From contig NW_027554293.1 of NCBI RefSeq assembly GCF_964340395.1, forward strand, positions 16,001 to 80,000: a stretch of DNA of 64,000 nucleotides, in the 5' to 3' direction. The number at the start of each line of letters is the position of its first letter. The first letter of the stretch is position 1. The notes under the pieces are model-generated. The model was not told where the DNA came from, ran no database searches, and worked only from the letters and a program-made list of their open reading frames with translations. Source of the DNA: Glandiceps talaboti. Its lineage: Eukaryota > Hemichordata > Enteropneusta > Spengelidae. Of this stretch, positions 11,988 through 23,800 are shown piece by piece. The translations under genes were made by a program, and so were the position numbers.

Positions 11988-14029
11988 CAGCACAACTGTA
12001 TTCGGCTGTTGCTATGGACATGGCCTTGGTGCTAGGGATATTTGCATTCATTTTTGGAATTTTCAGTAACTTGCCCACCCTTCCCACTTTTCATCATTGC
12101 AATATAAACCATCACTTAGCTGTTGCTATGGGTGCGGTCCTGTTGCTAGGCATATTTGCATACATTTTATGAACCTTTAGTCACTTAGGGGCGACATCGA
12201 AATCAAAAGCATCGTAATTACGCATCGTAACGAGTAAAGACGAGTAGCTACTAGTAGTTACGATGTACTACGGTGAATATTCATAAGTCTCAACGCATAT
12301 TCATGTACTTTAGGTTGTAGACAATAAAAAGTAAACACCTATTGTTCGTTATTCATAAGCCCAAACTACGACCATTTACGCGTAGTCTTCATCGTGAAAA
12401 AAAAAACGAAACAAAAAGATTTTCTTTCCTGTGCAAATCAGTTTCACGCTTACTTTTTTCAATGTTATTCATTAGATGCCTTCTATGGCATTCATACAGT
12501 CGGCTAGTCAACTAAGTGTTTCAGATATATTCAGATGTTTACCTAATATGTCTTGCCTAAAAATACCTTGAAGAAGAATTTTTATTCGAAACGTCGGATT
12601 TTACATCTATTTATTCGGACTGCCTCACAACTTCCTTATGCACTTCTCGGCTAGTCAACAAACATGTCGACCATTTTCGTCTGGCTGGTGAACGGTGCAT
12701 TGATCATGTTAGATTCGAGTCGCAGGATTCGTCAGTTGAATTCGAACATTGTCCATAAAAACAAATTATAAACTAAAGCTTGTCTCGCATTAATATATAT
12801 GGTTTGATTTGATTGATTTAGAATTCACCTAAAAAACGTCATTTATATAACGAAATTTCGGGCTAGGAATAACTGAATACGTTCATCACTTGCGTCTCTA
12901 TGTTTATCTACCGACATCATGCATCACGCCACGTGTTGCCGAACATTGCGATTTCTCAACTCAACCCCATCATTTAGGAATGTTACTGTACTGAGAAACA
13001 CAAAAAATTAGTTGTTGTTTTAGAATATATAAAACAAATCCCGTTATTTGATGATATAAAAGTCAAAACTGCACTTCCACAACCCGGAAATTCAACAGTA
13101 TTTCTTGGCCCTACCATGGCCGTCAAGCATGAGCTTGTAAGTTGTACTGTTAGTTTGTCGACGTGCAAAAACCAAAAAGAAAGTCTAACTGCTTTGAAAG
13201 TCACACAATTGTACAATAATCTTCCTCAAAGATTTACTGTTAACCCAGGACTGTTACAATATTACGTCCATGCGTCCATCACAATAAATTTCGAATACAT
13301 ACCGTCATGTTCGTGAAAAGATTTACTGAATATTGAAACTTTGATTTCGTGCGTATCTTATAGTTTTTTTTTTATGAATATCGCCCATGAACTTGCACTC
13401 ATAAAAACATGTACAGTACTAGTTTCATCAGCACATTACTGACTGGAGTACGTGGTTTTCTTTGACGATCAAAAATTATGACAAACTACGATCAACTACG
13501 ATAGAAGACGATGTCATCATTGGAAACACGGAAGGTGAGAATCACTATTGTGTGTTGGCGATAAAAAATTATGCGTATCTACGCTCGTTATGACGCGTAA
13601 TTACGATGTGTTTGATTTCGATGTCATCCCTTACCTACCCATCCCTGTTGTTATCTTTGTAATGTGCATCGTCATTTCACTGTTGCTAAGGGTGTGGTCA
13701 ACATTAACTGCAGAATATCACCTCTAGCAACATTCCCACCAAGTTAGACTTATTTGCATATCGCTGTTAAGATCATCACATGATGAATACAGCTTCATCT
13801 ACACATCCCCAGATGCATCCCATTAACTTTCAGCCCAAACTGCGCAGTAGCTTTGGAACTATCACTGATGGGATCATCTTGTCATGGACAAATTATTGTG
13901 AACACCTAAACACCTTTAAGAAAGTTCCCAGCAAATTTCAGACCTATACCTGTCTAGCAGTTTATGAGTTTAAGTTTTTTAACCCAAATCACACATCACT
14001 CGTAAGATCATTTTGATTTTTTAAGTTGT

Positions 14030-14092
<63 letters not shown>

Positions 14093-14170
14093 TAGACACA
14101 GACACACGCACGGTCAGACACTGCATCATGCCATAAGTACGACTGATCCTGAGTGTTTAGTTGAGCTAAA
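11988..14170 (+). repeat. Dispersed repeat B, copy B2, split by a Harbinger-like insertion
   Basis: The 5' part (GCACAACTG start, then two 'TTGCTATGG' modules) runs to 12187. The family resumes at 13631 with 'CCTACCCATCCCTGTTGTTA' and goes through the 'CATATCGCTGTTAAGATCAT' units to a long (CA)n at about 14031-14090 and a degraded 3' end. Joining the two parts across the TTA duplication restores the family sequence, showing the order of insertion. Confidence 0.7.
12188..13630. mobile_element. PIF/Harbinger-like non-autonomous transposon inserted in repeat B
   Basis: The left end GGGGCGACATCGAAATCAAA (12188) and the complement of the right end GGGATGACATCGAAATCAAA (ending 13630) form TIRs that stay similar for about 45 bp (through 'CATCGTAATTACGC'). 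The 3-bp direct repeat TTA flanks both ends (12185-12187 and 13631-13633). A TWA duplication and G-rich TIR starts are the PIF/Harbinger signature. No transposase or Myb-like frame is visible. The segment at about 12690-13270 is shared with the element at 53.2-54.6 kb, which has different ends. Within it, ATGGCC at about 13116 is followed shortly by a GTAAGT donor-like site. Confidence 0.75.
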
Positions 14171-15101
14171 ACCTGTACAAATCTCTTCAGAAAAGCACAT
14201 AACTCAGTCACCCAACTTATAACAGTGATGGAAAACATGATCATATTACACAAATCCTAATTAATGGTCTTCCCTTCAATATCTTGCTGTTTCATTGTTT
14301 GAGGAGTACTAGTGTATATGCCCTTCAGCTATAAAATTTCATGCTGCCAATTGGAGAGACAAATCACCAAAATCACTGTGTAATCAAGTTTATAGGTTAA
14401 ATTTGTCTCGACATTATCAAGATAAATATCAATGAATATGTCACTACTTATTTCCATATGTTATTGTCATTTGTACAATACTAAAGAGCCAGAAATGATT
14501 TTTGAAGCTATTAGACTACCATGTATTCTTGATTTTCTTATATATAATTTAGTCTGTCAAATTGTTATTGTATTTATTGTAAAAGTTGTTATCACAAATG
14601 TATGTGATTGTCAAGTATGCATTTCTGATACTTGAATGTGTTTGTATGTTCAAAGTCAGGTTACATTCATTCATTTCAAACATCCATCCCATTGCAGATC
14701 AAAGTAAATGTGAACTAAATTGTTATGATATAATATTATAAAATAATATTTTTTTTCCTGAACATGTTTGCCACTGAATTTTATGAGTATTAAATTACAT
14801 GAAGAATTGAAATACCAAGATATGTCATCTATCTATCTATCTATCTATCAATAATGTGTGTGTATTTGAGGAGAACATTTATTTACAACTGTGTAGTTTT
14901 CTTTGAAATTATTGCAAGATACATTTGTTGTACATGTAGTTCATTTCTTGTTATATTAAGTATATGTTTAATCTCTGCCAGGAGATTGCTGAAATATTCT
15001 ATGATTGAAGGCATGCCTATGTGTTTCATTTTGCAATCATTTTCTCATTTCAATTATATCAGTTCAGGTGTTGAGTGTGTTGAGATCTTAGTGCTTAGTA
15101 C
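14171..15101. other. No gene recognised; short (CTAT)n
   Basis: AT-rich DNA with a small (CTAT)n tract at about 14829-14850. The open frames here are short and have no family resemblance. Confidence 0.5.
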
Positions 15102-15570
15102 AATATGAAATACTATTTATACAGTAACTTTATTTTAGCTGTTTATGACAATATGAAATACTATTTATACAGTAACTTTATTTTAGCTGTTTATGACAAT
15201 ATGAAATACTATTTATACAGTAACTTTATTTTAGCTGTTTATGACAATATGAAATACTATTTATACAGTAACTTTATTTAAGCTGTTTATGACAATATGA
15301 AATACTATTTATACAGTAACTTTATTTTAGCTGTTTATGACAATATGAAATACTATTTATACAGTAACTTTATTTTAGCTGTTTATGACAATATGAAATA
15401 CTATTTATACAGTAACTTTATTTTAGCTGTTTATGACATTATGAAATACTATTTGTACAGTAACTTTATTTTAGCTGTTTATGACAATATGAAATACTAT
15501 TTATACAGTAACTTTATTTTAGCTGTTTATGACAACATGAAATACTATTTATACAGTAACTTTATTTTAG
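15102..15570. repeat. 48-bp minisatellite, about 9.8 copies
   Basis: Near-identical 48-bp units beginning AATATGAAATACTATTTATA and ending 'AGCTGTTTATGAC'. Because 48 is divisible by 3, one frame of the later units stays open as a 16-residue repeat (NMKYYLYSNFILAVYD). There are only a few point differences between units, so the expansion is recent. No promoter, splice site or continuation supports a protein. Confidence 0.9.
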
Positions 15571-16671
15571 TATCAAAATCTGTTTATTCTTCTGACTTGT
15601 ATAGCAATAACATTTCAAACAATTGAAGACATAGTCCCAAAGATATTAAGTCCCCAACTTGTGTGTTTATGGCAAAGTTATTCAGTTAATTAACTTGGGT
15701 ACAAATTTTAATGTTAATGAGATTTCCCTTCAAATCTGAGATGCCTGCATTCCACTCACTGACCATTGGAGAGCCTGATATGTTTTGTTTTGTTTTCGCT
15801 TTAGAAATATTATCAGTCGTTACAGCATTTTAGATTATCAACTGTCATTTTTATGTAGTTAAGTATATTGTTTTGTAAAATTTGAACATGAATAGAATAT
15901 TGTTTTCGTGACTTTCACATAATCTGTTCCATGTGTGCTACCTCAACTTTTGGTAAATTCACCTCTGTATGATTTACACAATCATGGTCACTATATTTAA
16001 AAATTTGGATTTCTTGAACTTTCACTTCATATATTTCTTGTTTTTGTTAGATTTTTGTTGTTTCAAGGCATAATTCCATGACAAATGGCAGATTGAAATC
16101 ACTATAGTTCACACTTGCAATAATCGTTTAGACTACATACCGGTACATGCCAATCAGGGCAAAAATGACATCAAAGTTCATATAATTACTATATTTATCT
16201 ATAGTTTGAGCAAAAATATAATATTGTCACTATCCACACTCTTTTGGTAGTTTTGGTATAATTTTTTGCTCTTTCTCTTTTTCAGGATTTGATACTGTAA
16301 GAGGCTGTGATCCCATTGTTATGACTTGCTCAGAACACAAAAAAAAACCCATAATAAACCCATTCTCCACACAAAAACAAAAAAATAGATCAGTGAGTCT
16401 ACATTGCCTGTCAGTAGTCATATGAAACAAATTACAATCAATAAAAATTAAACTGAAGAGTTTTATATTTTACAACCCTTATGGATGCTATCAGGTACTG
16501 TACCAATATATTCACAGCAATAGAACCCACACGTGTATGCACACTGTGTTACATCCAAGTCTAAGTAATTTCCTAACTACACATCAAATTTGAATCTGTA
16601 CGATTTATGGTTCAAATAAGGTCAAGATGCCACTTTTGGTACAGATAATGAATAGAAGTCATCACAGTTAC
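15571..16671. other. No gene or repeat recognised
   Basis: AT-rich intergenic DNA. The minus-strand frame at 16230-16430 has no family features. Confidence 0.5.
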
Positions 16672-17290
16672 CTATCCATCCAGCCCTGTTGTTACATTTG
16701 CAATATACACAATCATTTAACTGTTGGTATGGGAGTGGTCATGTTGCTAGACATATTTGCATACATTTTTTGAATGTTCATTCACCTGCCTATGAATCTC
16801 TGATAATATCTTTGCAATACATGTGATCATTTGACTGTTGCTATAGGCGTGCTCTTGCTGTTTAATAGTCCCATTTACATACATGTTTTGAATGTTTATT
16901 TATTTATGTATTTAACCATAATCTGCATATCACTCATGGCATCATCATGTGATTAATATTCACTGATCTGTACATTCCAAGAAACATCCCTGTGAAATTA
17001 CAGACAAATCAGCAAAGTCCTTTCGGAATTAAAGATTTTTGACCAAATAGTTCATATTTGTATACCTAATTTGCATATCACTATTAGGAGCATCATATAA
17101 TGAAATTCTTTTTACTATAAACCCCTCGAAGAAAGTTCCCACCCAATTTCAGACTGATCTGCCCCCAGTAGGTTTACATTTTAATTTTTTCTAACCAAAA
17201 AAACCCACATTTTTTTACCCAAATCATACACCTGTGAGGCAATCATTTTCCTTTGAACAATTTCCAAACTAGACACCACACGCTATATAA
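16672..17290 (+). repeat. Dispersed repeat B, copy B3 (3' truncated)
   Basis: Two 'GTTGCTA' modules with 'CATACATTTTTTGAATGTTC', followed by 'TTTGCATATCACTATTAGGA' and 'CAATTTCAGACTGATCTGCC' units. It ends at 'AATTTCCAAACTAGACACC' without the (CA)n tract and the 3' end. Confidence 0.65.
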
Positions 17291-20165
17291 ACTGTTGTAA
17301 GTTCACAACAGAACGAGTCAAGGTTCTCATCATGACTTTTCCAATCTTGCATTAATTTGCGACTTTTGTTGTTGATTTGTGTTTGTGGAATTATGCCACA
17401 AACGTGGACTTGCTACATTATGTTAAGTACCCCAAATTTGTAGTGGAATTATGAAAACTAAACCTGAAGTTCATCAAACATTATCAGAAGTTACTTCATT
17501 CAAAGCGTTTTGTGTAATATTGCAATTGGATATTTCATTGTTGACTGTTTTGACAATTAGCTCAAAGACAAATTGCAACATTTATTGTAATAATATGATT
17601 CTAAAAATATAAGCTGTAGGTGTGCATACTGACAGGAACAGTCTAGAGTCAAATGATTATAATTAATATTAAGTTTTGAATTTATGAAATTATTTTAAGA
17701 TCAAATAGATTACTTTATTATATTCATCTTTATAGGTGGTAGACTTGGTACATAATGCTGTAGGTCATCATAGCTGATAGATGATGATACTTTTCTTACA
17801 ATGGAGAAGAAGTCACAATGGAAAATTGTTGACCCCATAACTTATAAGGCGCAACTTACCATTGTTGAATTTTACCATTATTCTATTTTCTGTAAATCAT
17901 TCATTTATTGTACTTGTGTCTTCAGAACTTGTTGGCATTTTTAAAGTGATATTTCATAAATTGTTGATGTGTAATGAAACTCATATTTGTCATTTACATG
18001 TATGTTACTGATTGCACATATAAATCTGAACCGATGACTTTCAGAAAAACAGGTTTAGCTCTTCAACATATTTAGCTCTTTTAATGGCAGTATCCTATAC
18101 CCTTAGTGATGGTGATTGTAAGCCACACCACTACACATATTCTTTGAGTATCGATTGTATGGAGCACTTATTGTCCCCAAAAAACACAAATTCATGGACA
18201 GCAAGAGGTAGTTACTAGACAGTCACAATGTATACATACATTATAGACATGAGGCACACACGATGTGTTTCCCTTCATCATTGTAAAGAAACCACACTTC
18301 CCAGTAAATTGTGAATGTTATACTCAATTGGTGGCAAATAAAATGTAGTATATTATTGCCAGTCAAAGTATTATAAATTAATTTCCTGTGAACTGTTTTT
18401 CCAATACATGTTTTTTGATGCAGGATTACACAATAAGGATTTTTGAAAGCCTCAGATGCAAAATAGTCCAGGATGAAGTTTTGGTAATGTAACTTCAGTT
18501 TGAGCACTGTTGACGTAAGAAGAGATTTGTTTTGGCCATAAACGGGGAAATAACTGATATGCATATAATATCATACACGTTGTCAAATTGTCTGAGTATA
18601 TATGAATTGGTTTAATTCTAAGACAGGTCGGGCTGGGAACACAATTTTGTCAGCAGAGTGGTTGTCTAATGATATATTCACTGCATACTTGAACACCAGG
18701 TGTTCTGTAACCTGGTACATCCACCTATAAACCATGGTCTATTTCTCAAAGTTTTATCCACTTGCCTACTCAACCCTGTCATTTTGACTGAATAGAGTCA
18801 TCATGTTCACAAATTTAACTCTCCATGCTATGTCAAAAGACCAGAAGTTTTTTTAAATCATGTTTTATCAACCAAAAAATGTTGCACTCCATTGCCATGA
18901 TTAACAAAGTACCACCAAAGCTTTTAAAAAAGGATGGAAAAATGTGAATTATGATGTTTTTCGCGTATTTGTAGTGTTTTGAAAGAACTAAACAACACCT
19001 CAAATGTATTTGGCATTCTGACATTGTAAGACCCTCTAGTAAATGTTTAGATTATCAATATGGCACACTCGAGATTATATAGTGTAGAAAACCATTCACA
19101 CATGAGATGTGTCAAACCTCTACCAGAATGGGATGATATATAACTAGGCTAGGTAGTCGAAAAACAATAGATACTAACTACACTGTGTCGATTTCATCAG
19201 TGATGATTGCATGCCACAATGCTACGCTGAACACTCAAAGAAATTGATATCAACAGACATTGTTAACAAACAAATTTACCACCACACAGAAACTTGAATC
19301 GATTGGTATATCACTACTGCACAGTAGTACACACATCTTCGGCACAACTCGTTGGAGTACATATCGTGTGATTGTAAGTTGGCGACTGCTGTCGCAACAA
19401 GTCTAGGCCAATTGTTTTTGGCAAATACAGTTAGATTTCGTAAATAGGACAAGATTAGATACATCATCAAACAGCTTTAGCCATTCATATTTTCAGAGGG
19501 TATGGATAGCAAATCATTGAAAATCTATTTTGAACATGAGAAATCATGTACTTGTTAGTACAGTGAGGTCAATGGAAGTACCATACTTAGATTGACTCTC
19601 GTAGTTTTGACTTGCAATTGTGAAGTTAGTTTGTAGCCAATTTACCAAATACCATAAAAAAACGACAAAAATGTCCTCAAAAAACCGACTAATGTGTCTC
19701 GCAAGGTCATGATCATACAAAATTGTATAGATTTGACTTATGCGAATATTCTATGAATGATATGAAATATTAAAATGATTACAGATCATAAACTTTTGTC
19801 TAATGAGCGTCTCTATGTAACATAATACTATGCTACAAAAAAAAGTAAAGTGAAGTATTTCAGAATGTTACATAGATAAACTTACACATCTCTGAAGATT
19901 ACAGACAGTAGTTGTCTGTATTCAGAGCATTGTCTTTCTCACTTTTAAAGTTTCATTGGCATCTCTGGAATAGACAAAAAAGAACACTATTCAATTGAAG
20001 TGGACATCTATAACTGTGTTCCTGTGTAAACTATGAAGAAATGGAGTTGAGGTCACTTTCTATTCTTACATGCTTTTAATACTACAATATTTTCCCAAAT
20101 TATACCTAGACACATGATAGTAATAAAACTACATGACCAATATCATAACAGTAGATAATATGTAA
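17291..20165. other. No gene recognised
   Basis: AT-rich sequence with no further alpha-spectrin exon on the minus strand, although repeats 11-21 and the EF-hand region would be expected here in a normal gene. The 107-codon frame at 18241-18564 (-) has no recognisable motif. Confidence 0.5.
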
Positions 20166-20420
20166 CAGAAAAAAACTAATTACTTTCATATATAATATTC
20201 CCTGATCTTTCCATCTACAAAGCTGCAGAATTTTCTGTCATACCGAATATGCAATAGGAGTCATTACCAACATATCATCCTCCATGCATCTCCTAGCTGC
20301 CTATCACTCCCCCCCCCCCCCCCCACTCAATCACACACATGATCTAGTTATTTCTCACCTAAAGAACCTGTGTACTTCATGAGCACTGCCAAATCTGGTA
20401 CTTCATTCATCAGTCAGTGT
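20166..20420 (-). pseudogene. Relic of an older spectrin array monomer: damaged R11-like exon
   Basis: Positions 20359 to about 20416 match the 3' two thirds of the R11 exon of the array ('LGSAHEVHRFFR' with the same AG|GTGAGA donor). The acceptor half is lost, and the frame contains a TGA where the intact copies read TGT. The preceding 20200-20340 matches the array intron ('TTTCCATCTACAAAGCTG') but is strongly diverged and contains a C-run (about 20309-20325). This is an older member of the array that has lost function. Confidence 0.7.
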
Positions 20421-20649
20421 TTTTAACTCAATACATTGCCAAAATCTAACAAAAGTGTCAAAAAGTTTGTTATTGTACATACGATAACAAACATTTTTCA
20501 CACTTACCGATCTTTTGCCATTTATTGAAACAAGGACTTGGCATATGTTTTTTCATACATCAAAAATCCAAAACAAATACCCCAATTCTCATCCATATGG
20601 CCACTTTAAGACCCAACTCAATTAATCATAGCATAGAACACATCCTAAC

Positions 20650-20845
20650 CTGGATATGAGCAGCCACACTCTGTACTTCTTGACTTCTTTCAACTTGTAT
20701 GGCGGTAGTCATTTCATTAATTTCTGTCAGTCTGGTCTTGTTGGCTGCCAAGAGATCACCAGCTTCACGTCTCAGCATGTGTTGAGTCCATGAATCTTCC
20801 AGACAACGTTTTCTTTTATTGGCTATCTCCAGCAAATGTGTGTAT
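20650..20845 (-). CDS. SPTAN1-like: Alpha-spectrin-like exon: repeat 10 with in-frame deletion
   Basis: Acceptor CTGTTTAG at 20846 and donor CAG|GTTAGG at 20649. The exon starts in phase 2 and completes a Gln codon from SH3b (CA+A), then reads '[19 protein letters not shown]', matching the alpha-spectrin segment that opens repeat 10. It encodes 65 residues, 37 fewer than the array copies. The block containing the conserved Trp and the 'NDKEA' to '[11 protein letters not shown]' region is missing, without breaking the frame. The deletion removes most of helix A and the start of helix B, so the triple helix cannot form normally. It ends '[12 protein letters not shown]'. No intact spectrin exon follows. 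Confidence 0.75.
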
Positions 20846-23800
20846 CTAAACAGAAATTAAACACATTTTAGCACTTTACTTTAGCCAATTTGATAACGTT
20901 ACAGGTGTGTCGAATGGATAGTACAATGTATATAGTGCTTCATCACAAACTTGTCAAAAAATCTTTTTTGAGGTCAGTAAACTTACTTAGGTTTGCCTGC
21001 AACATTCTATACATCATTGTCAAGCTGGGAAGTAGGTCAAATGTCCCAGAATTCCATAGCTGTTTTACCAGGGTTCCCTATCAAACTATAGTCAATGTTA
21101 CAAAGGTTCAAAAATCTTTGCTAAAATGCTGCATCTAAAATGTAAATTTCATGACTTTCTTCCATCAACATTGTGCAACTTCTCTGTAAGAAACCCATGG
21201 TGATAATTATAGTAACTTACTGATCTTCGATCTGTCTCTGTCTCTGTCTCTGTCTGTTGGCAATACTATTGACTTCATCAGCCAAGTTACCCTGGGATGA
21301 GGACTGCACTGAATCTATCTTCTCAGTTGCTGGTACAAAACCTTGATCATTTGCTTCAACGTTCCACTGGTCCTATCACCATAAACATATAAAATATCTT
21401 ATTATGGGTTTCTTGCTGACAGAAACACCAGTCTCTTTTTTGTAAACTTAGATATAATTCCCAAATATTTTTCTTCGTTCAGACAAGGAAAATACGAGTA
21501 ACCTAAGGGGCCCTTGTCATGATGAGTCACTTGAGGAATGACAATGCTTAGAGGCCACGAATAGTTTACAGCTGAATGAAGAAAAGTGTTGGTAATGTAC
21601 TATTGCCAGTAAGATTGGGGAAAGTAAGGGCAATTTTGAACACAACAGAACCAATGACACAGACACTTGTTGTCTTGACATAGAATGACCAGAGTATATA
21701 TTCCATATTTTTGGTTCAGTTTGGTTCTTGCATGGTATAATTTATTCTTACATGAATGCTAAATAAACAATTTAAATTGTGAAATTTAGATTTGATTCAA
21801 AGTTCTCTTCTCATATTATTCCAGTCCAGTCAGATGCTTCTATCACAGAACAATTGTAAACACAGCTGATGGCAGAATTTGCCTAAAATTATGTAATCAC
21901 AGAATTTCATGTATATTTATCAATACATAAGGTCATCAGACTTTACATACTGGTAGGTATTTGTACATACTTGAGACAAACTATTTCCCCCAACATTTCA
22001 AACTTCTAGATGGCATTACATGTCCAAGTTAGGGCATTTTAACTTAAATATCTTACAGTATTAACACCTTATAGACAGGTAACTTGTACAGTTTTTACGT
22101 ATATTGTTTATACAGTCATGTAGTTTTAATGTGACTTGTCTTTGACACCGTGGACAGGGGGTGCTTTCAAGATCTAAAAAACATTCTCGATGAAGACGAG
22201 CTCCATATGGTATCAATACTGTTGAAGGATGTATTGCAACTACAAGTTTGATGCGGAGTACTACAGAAACATTTATCACGAATGTAGGAGCTCCTCAAGG
22301 AGACTGTCTGAGCCCGGTACTCTTTACACTATACCTGGCAAAGGCACTTGCAGACGATAAAACCCACTTATCATAGCATGGTACACTTGCTAACCTGGAT
22401 ACAAGCAGCCACACACTGTACTTCATGACTACTTTCAACATGTATGGCGGTAGAAATTTCAATAATTTCTGTCAGTGTGGCCTTATTGGCTGCCAAGTCC
22501 TTGGGGAAATCAGCAAATTTCTTCTGTTGACCATCCACTTGTCCCAAATCGTCACCGACTTCAGAGGAGACAGTGATTGCCTCTTTATCATTCATCCAGA
22601 CTAAGAGATCACGGACTTCACATCTCTGTATGTGTTGTTTGCATGAGTCTTCCAGACAATGTTGTTTTCTATTGTTAGCTGTCTCCAGCAAATGTCTGTA
22701 TCTAAACAGAAATTAAACACATTTTAGTACTTTACTTTAGCCAATTTGATAATGTTACTGGTGTGTCAATATGCACAGTATTTGGTTTGTCAGATCTGAT
22801 AGCTCATATTATATTCCCTAAACTTTCCATATACTACAAAGCTGTGGAATTTTCGGTCATACCAAATCATTAGCAACATATCATACTCTATCCTAGCTGG
22901 CTATCACTAATTCATCTACTCACTCATACACAAACTTACAATCTACCCAAGAGTTATTTCTCACCTAAAGAACCTGTGTACATCATGAGCACTGCCAAGA
23001 CTGGTACTACATTCATCAGCCACTTGTTCCAAAGCTGTCCAACGGAAATTTAAATCCTGTATATCAAATTTCAAAACATACACAACAGATTAGCAAGTGT
23101 TTTTTCAATGATTGTTATACATATACTAAATTGTCCTAATTCAACATAAAACACCAAATCACACTAGTTGTGCTAAAAAATGAAACGATAAAATGGAATG
23201 CCCACTAAGTCAGCATACATGACATAACTTAACATAAGAAATGTACAGGAATGACATTACCTTGTTAGCACTATTGATGAGGGTCAGGACATAACCTTTC
23301 TTCATGGACGCCTCGCGAGGACTCTTCTCGACATAATCGTTCACGGCAAGTACACATTCCTTGCCTACCAGTACATCATTACCAATGGGGGCTTCTTGTT
23401 GCTGTACCATAAACAATATAGTAAGAATTTAGCAATGTGCTAACATATTTACAAACCTAATATTCTGGGAAATACTATATATATACATGTACATACAAAA
23501 TTCAAGTCCTGTATATCAAATTTCAAAAAACATACACAACAGATTAGCAAGTATTTTTTCAATATACTGATATTTTCCTAATTCAACATAAAACACCAAA
23601 TCATAGTATGAAAGCCATCTCTATATGGCTTCTATCACACTGCACACTCAAACAAACTATATACTCAACATTAATATTGAGAATGCCAACATTCTGATGG
23701 TCCAGCCACAGTGGTTTTAAAGGGGTGAAGGAGGTCATAGATATACATTCACATGAACATGTGACTATAGTACCCAAACCCTTAACAAGGAGTCAGAACA

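Noticed and set aside
15102-15570. CRISPR-like array
   Set aside because: The units are contiguous 48-bp tandem repeats with no unique spacers, in an animal genome.
18241-18564. 107-codon minus-strand frame
   Set aside because: No recognisable domain, no splice-site context and no conserved copies; the length is expected by chance.
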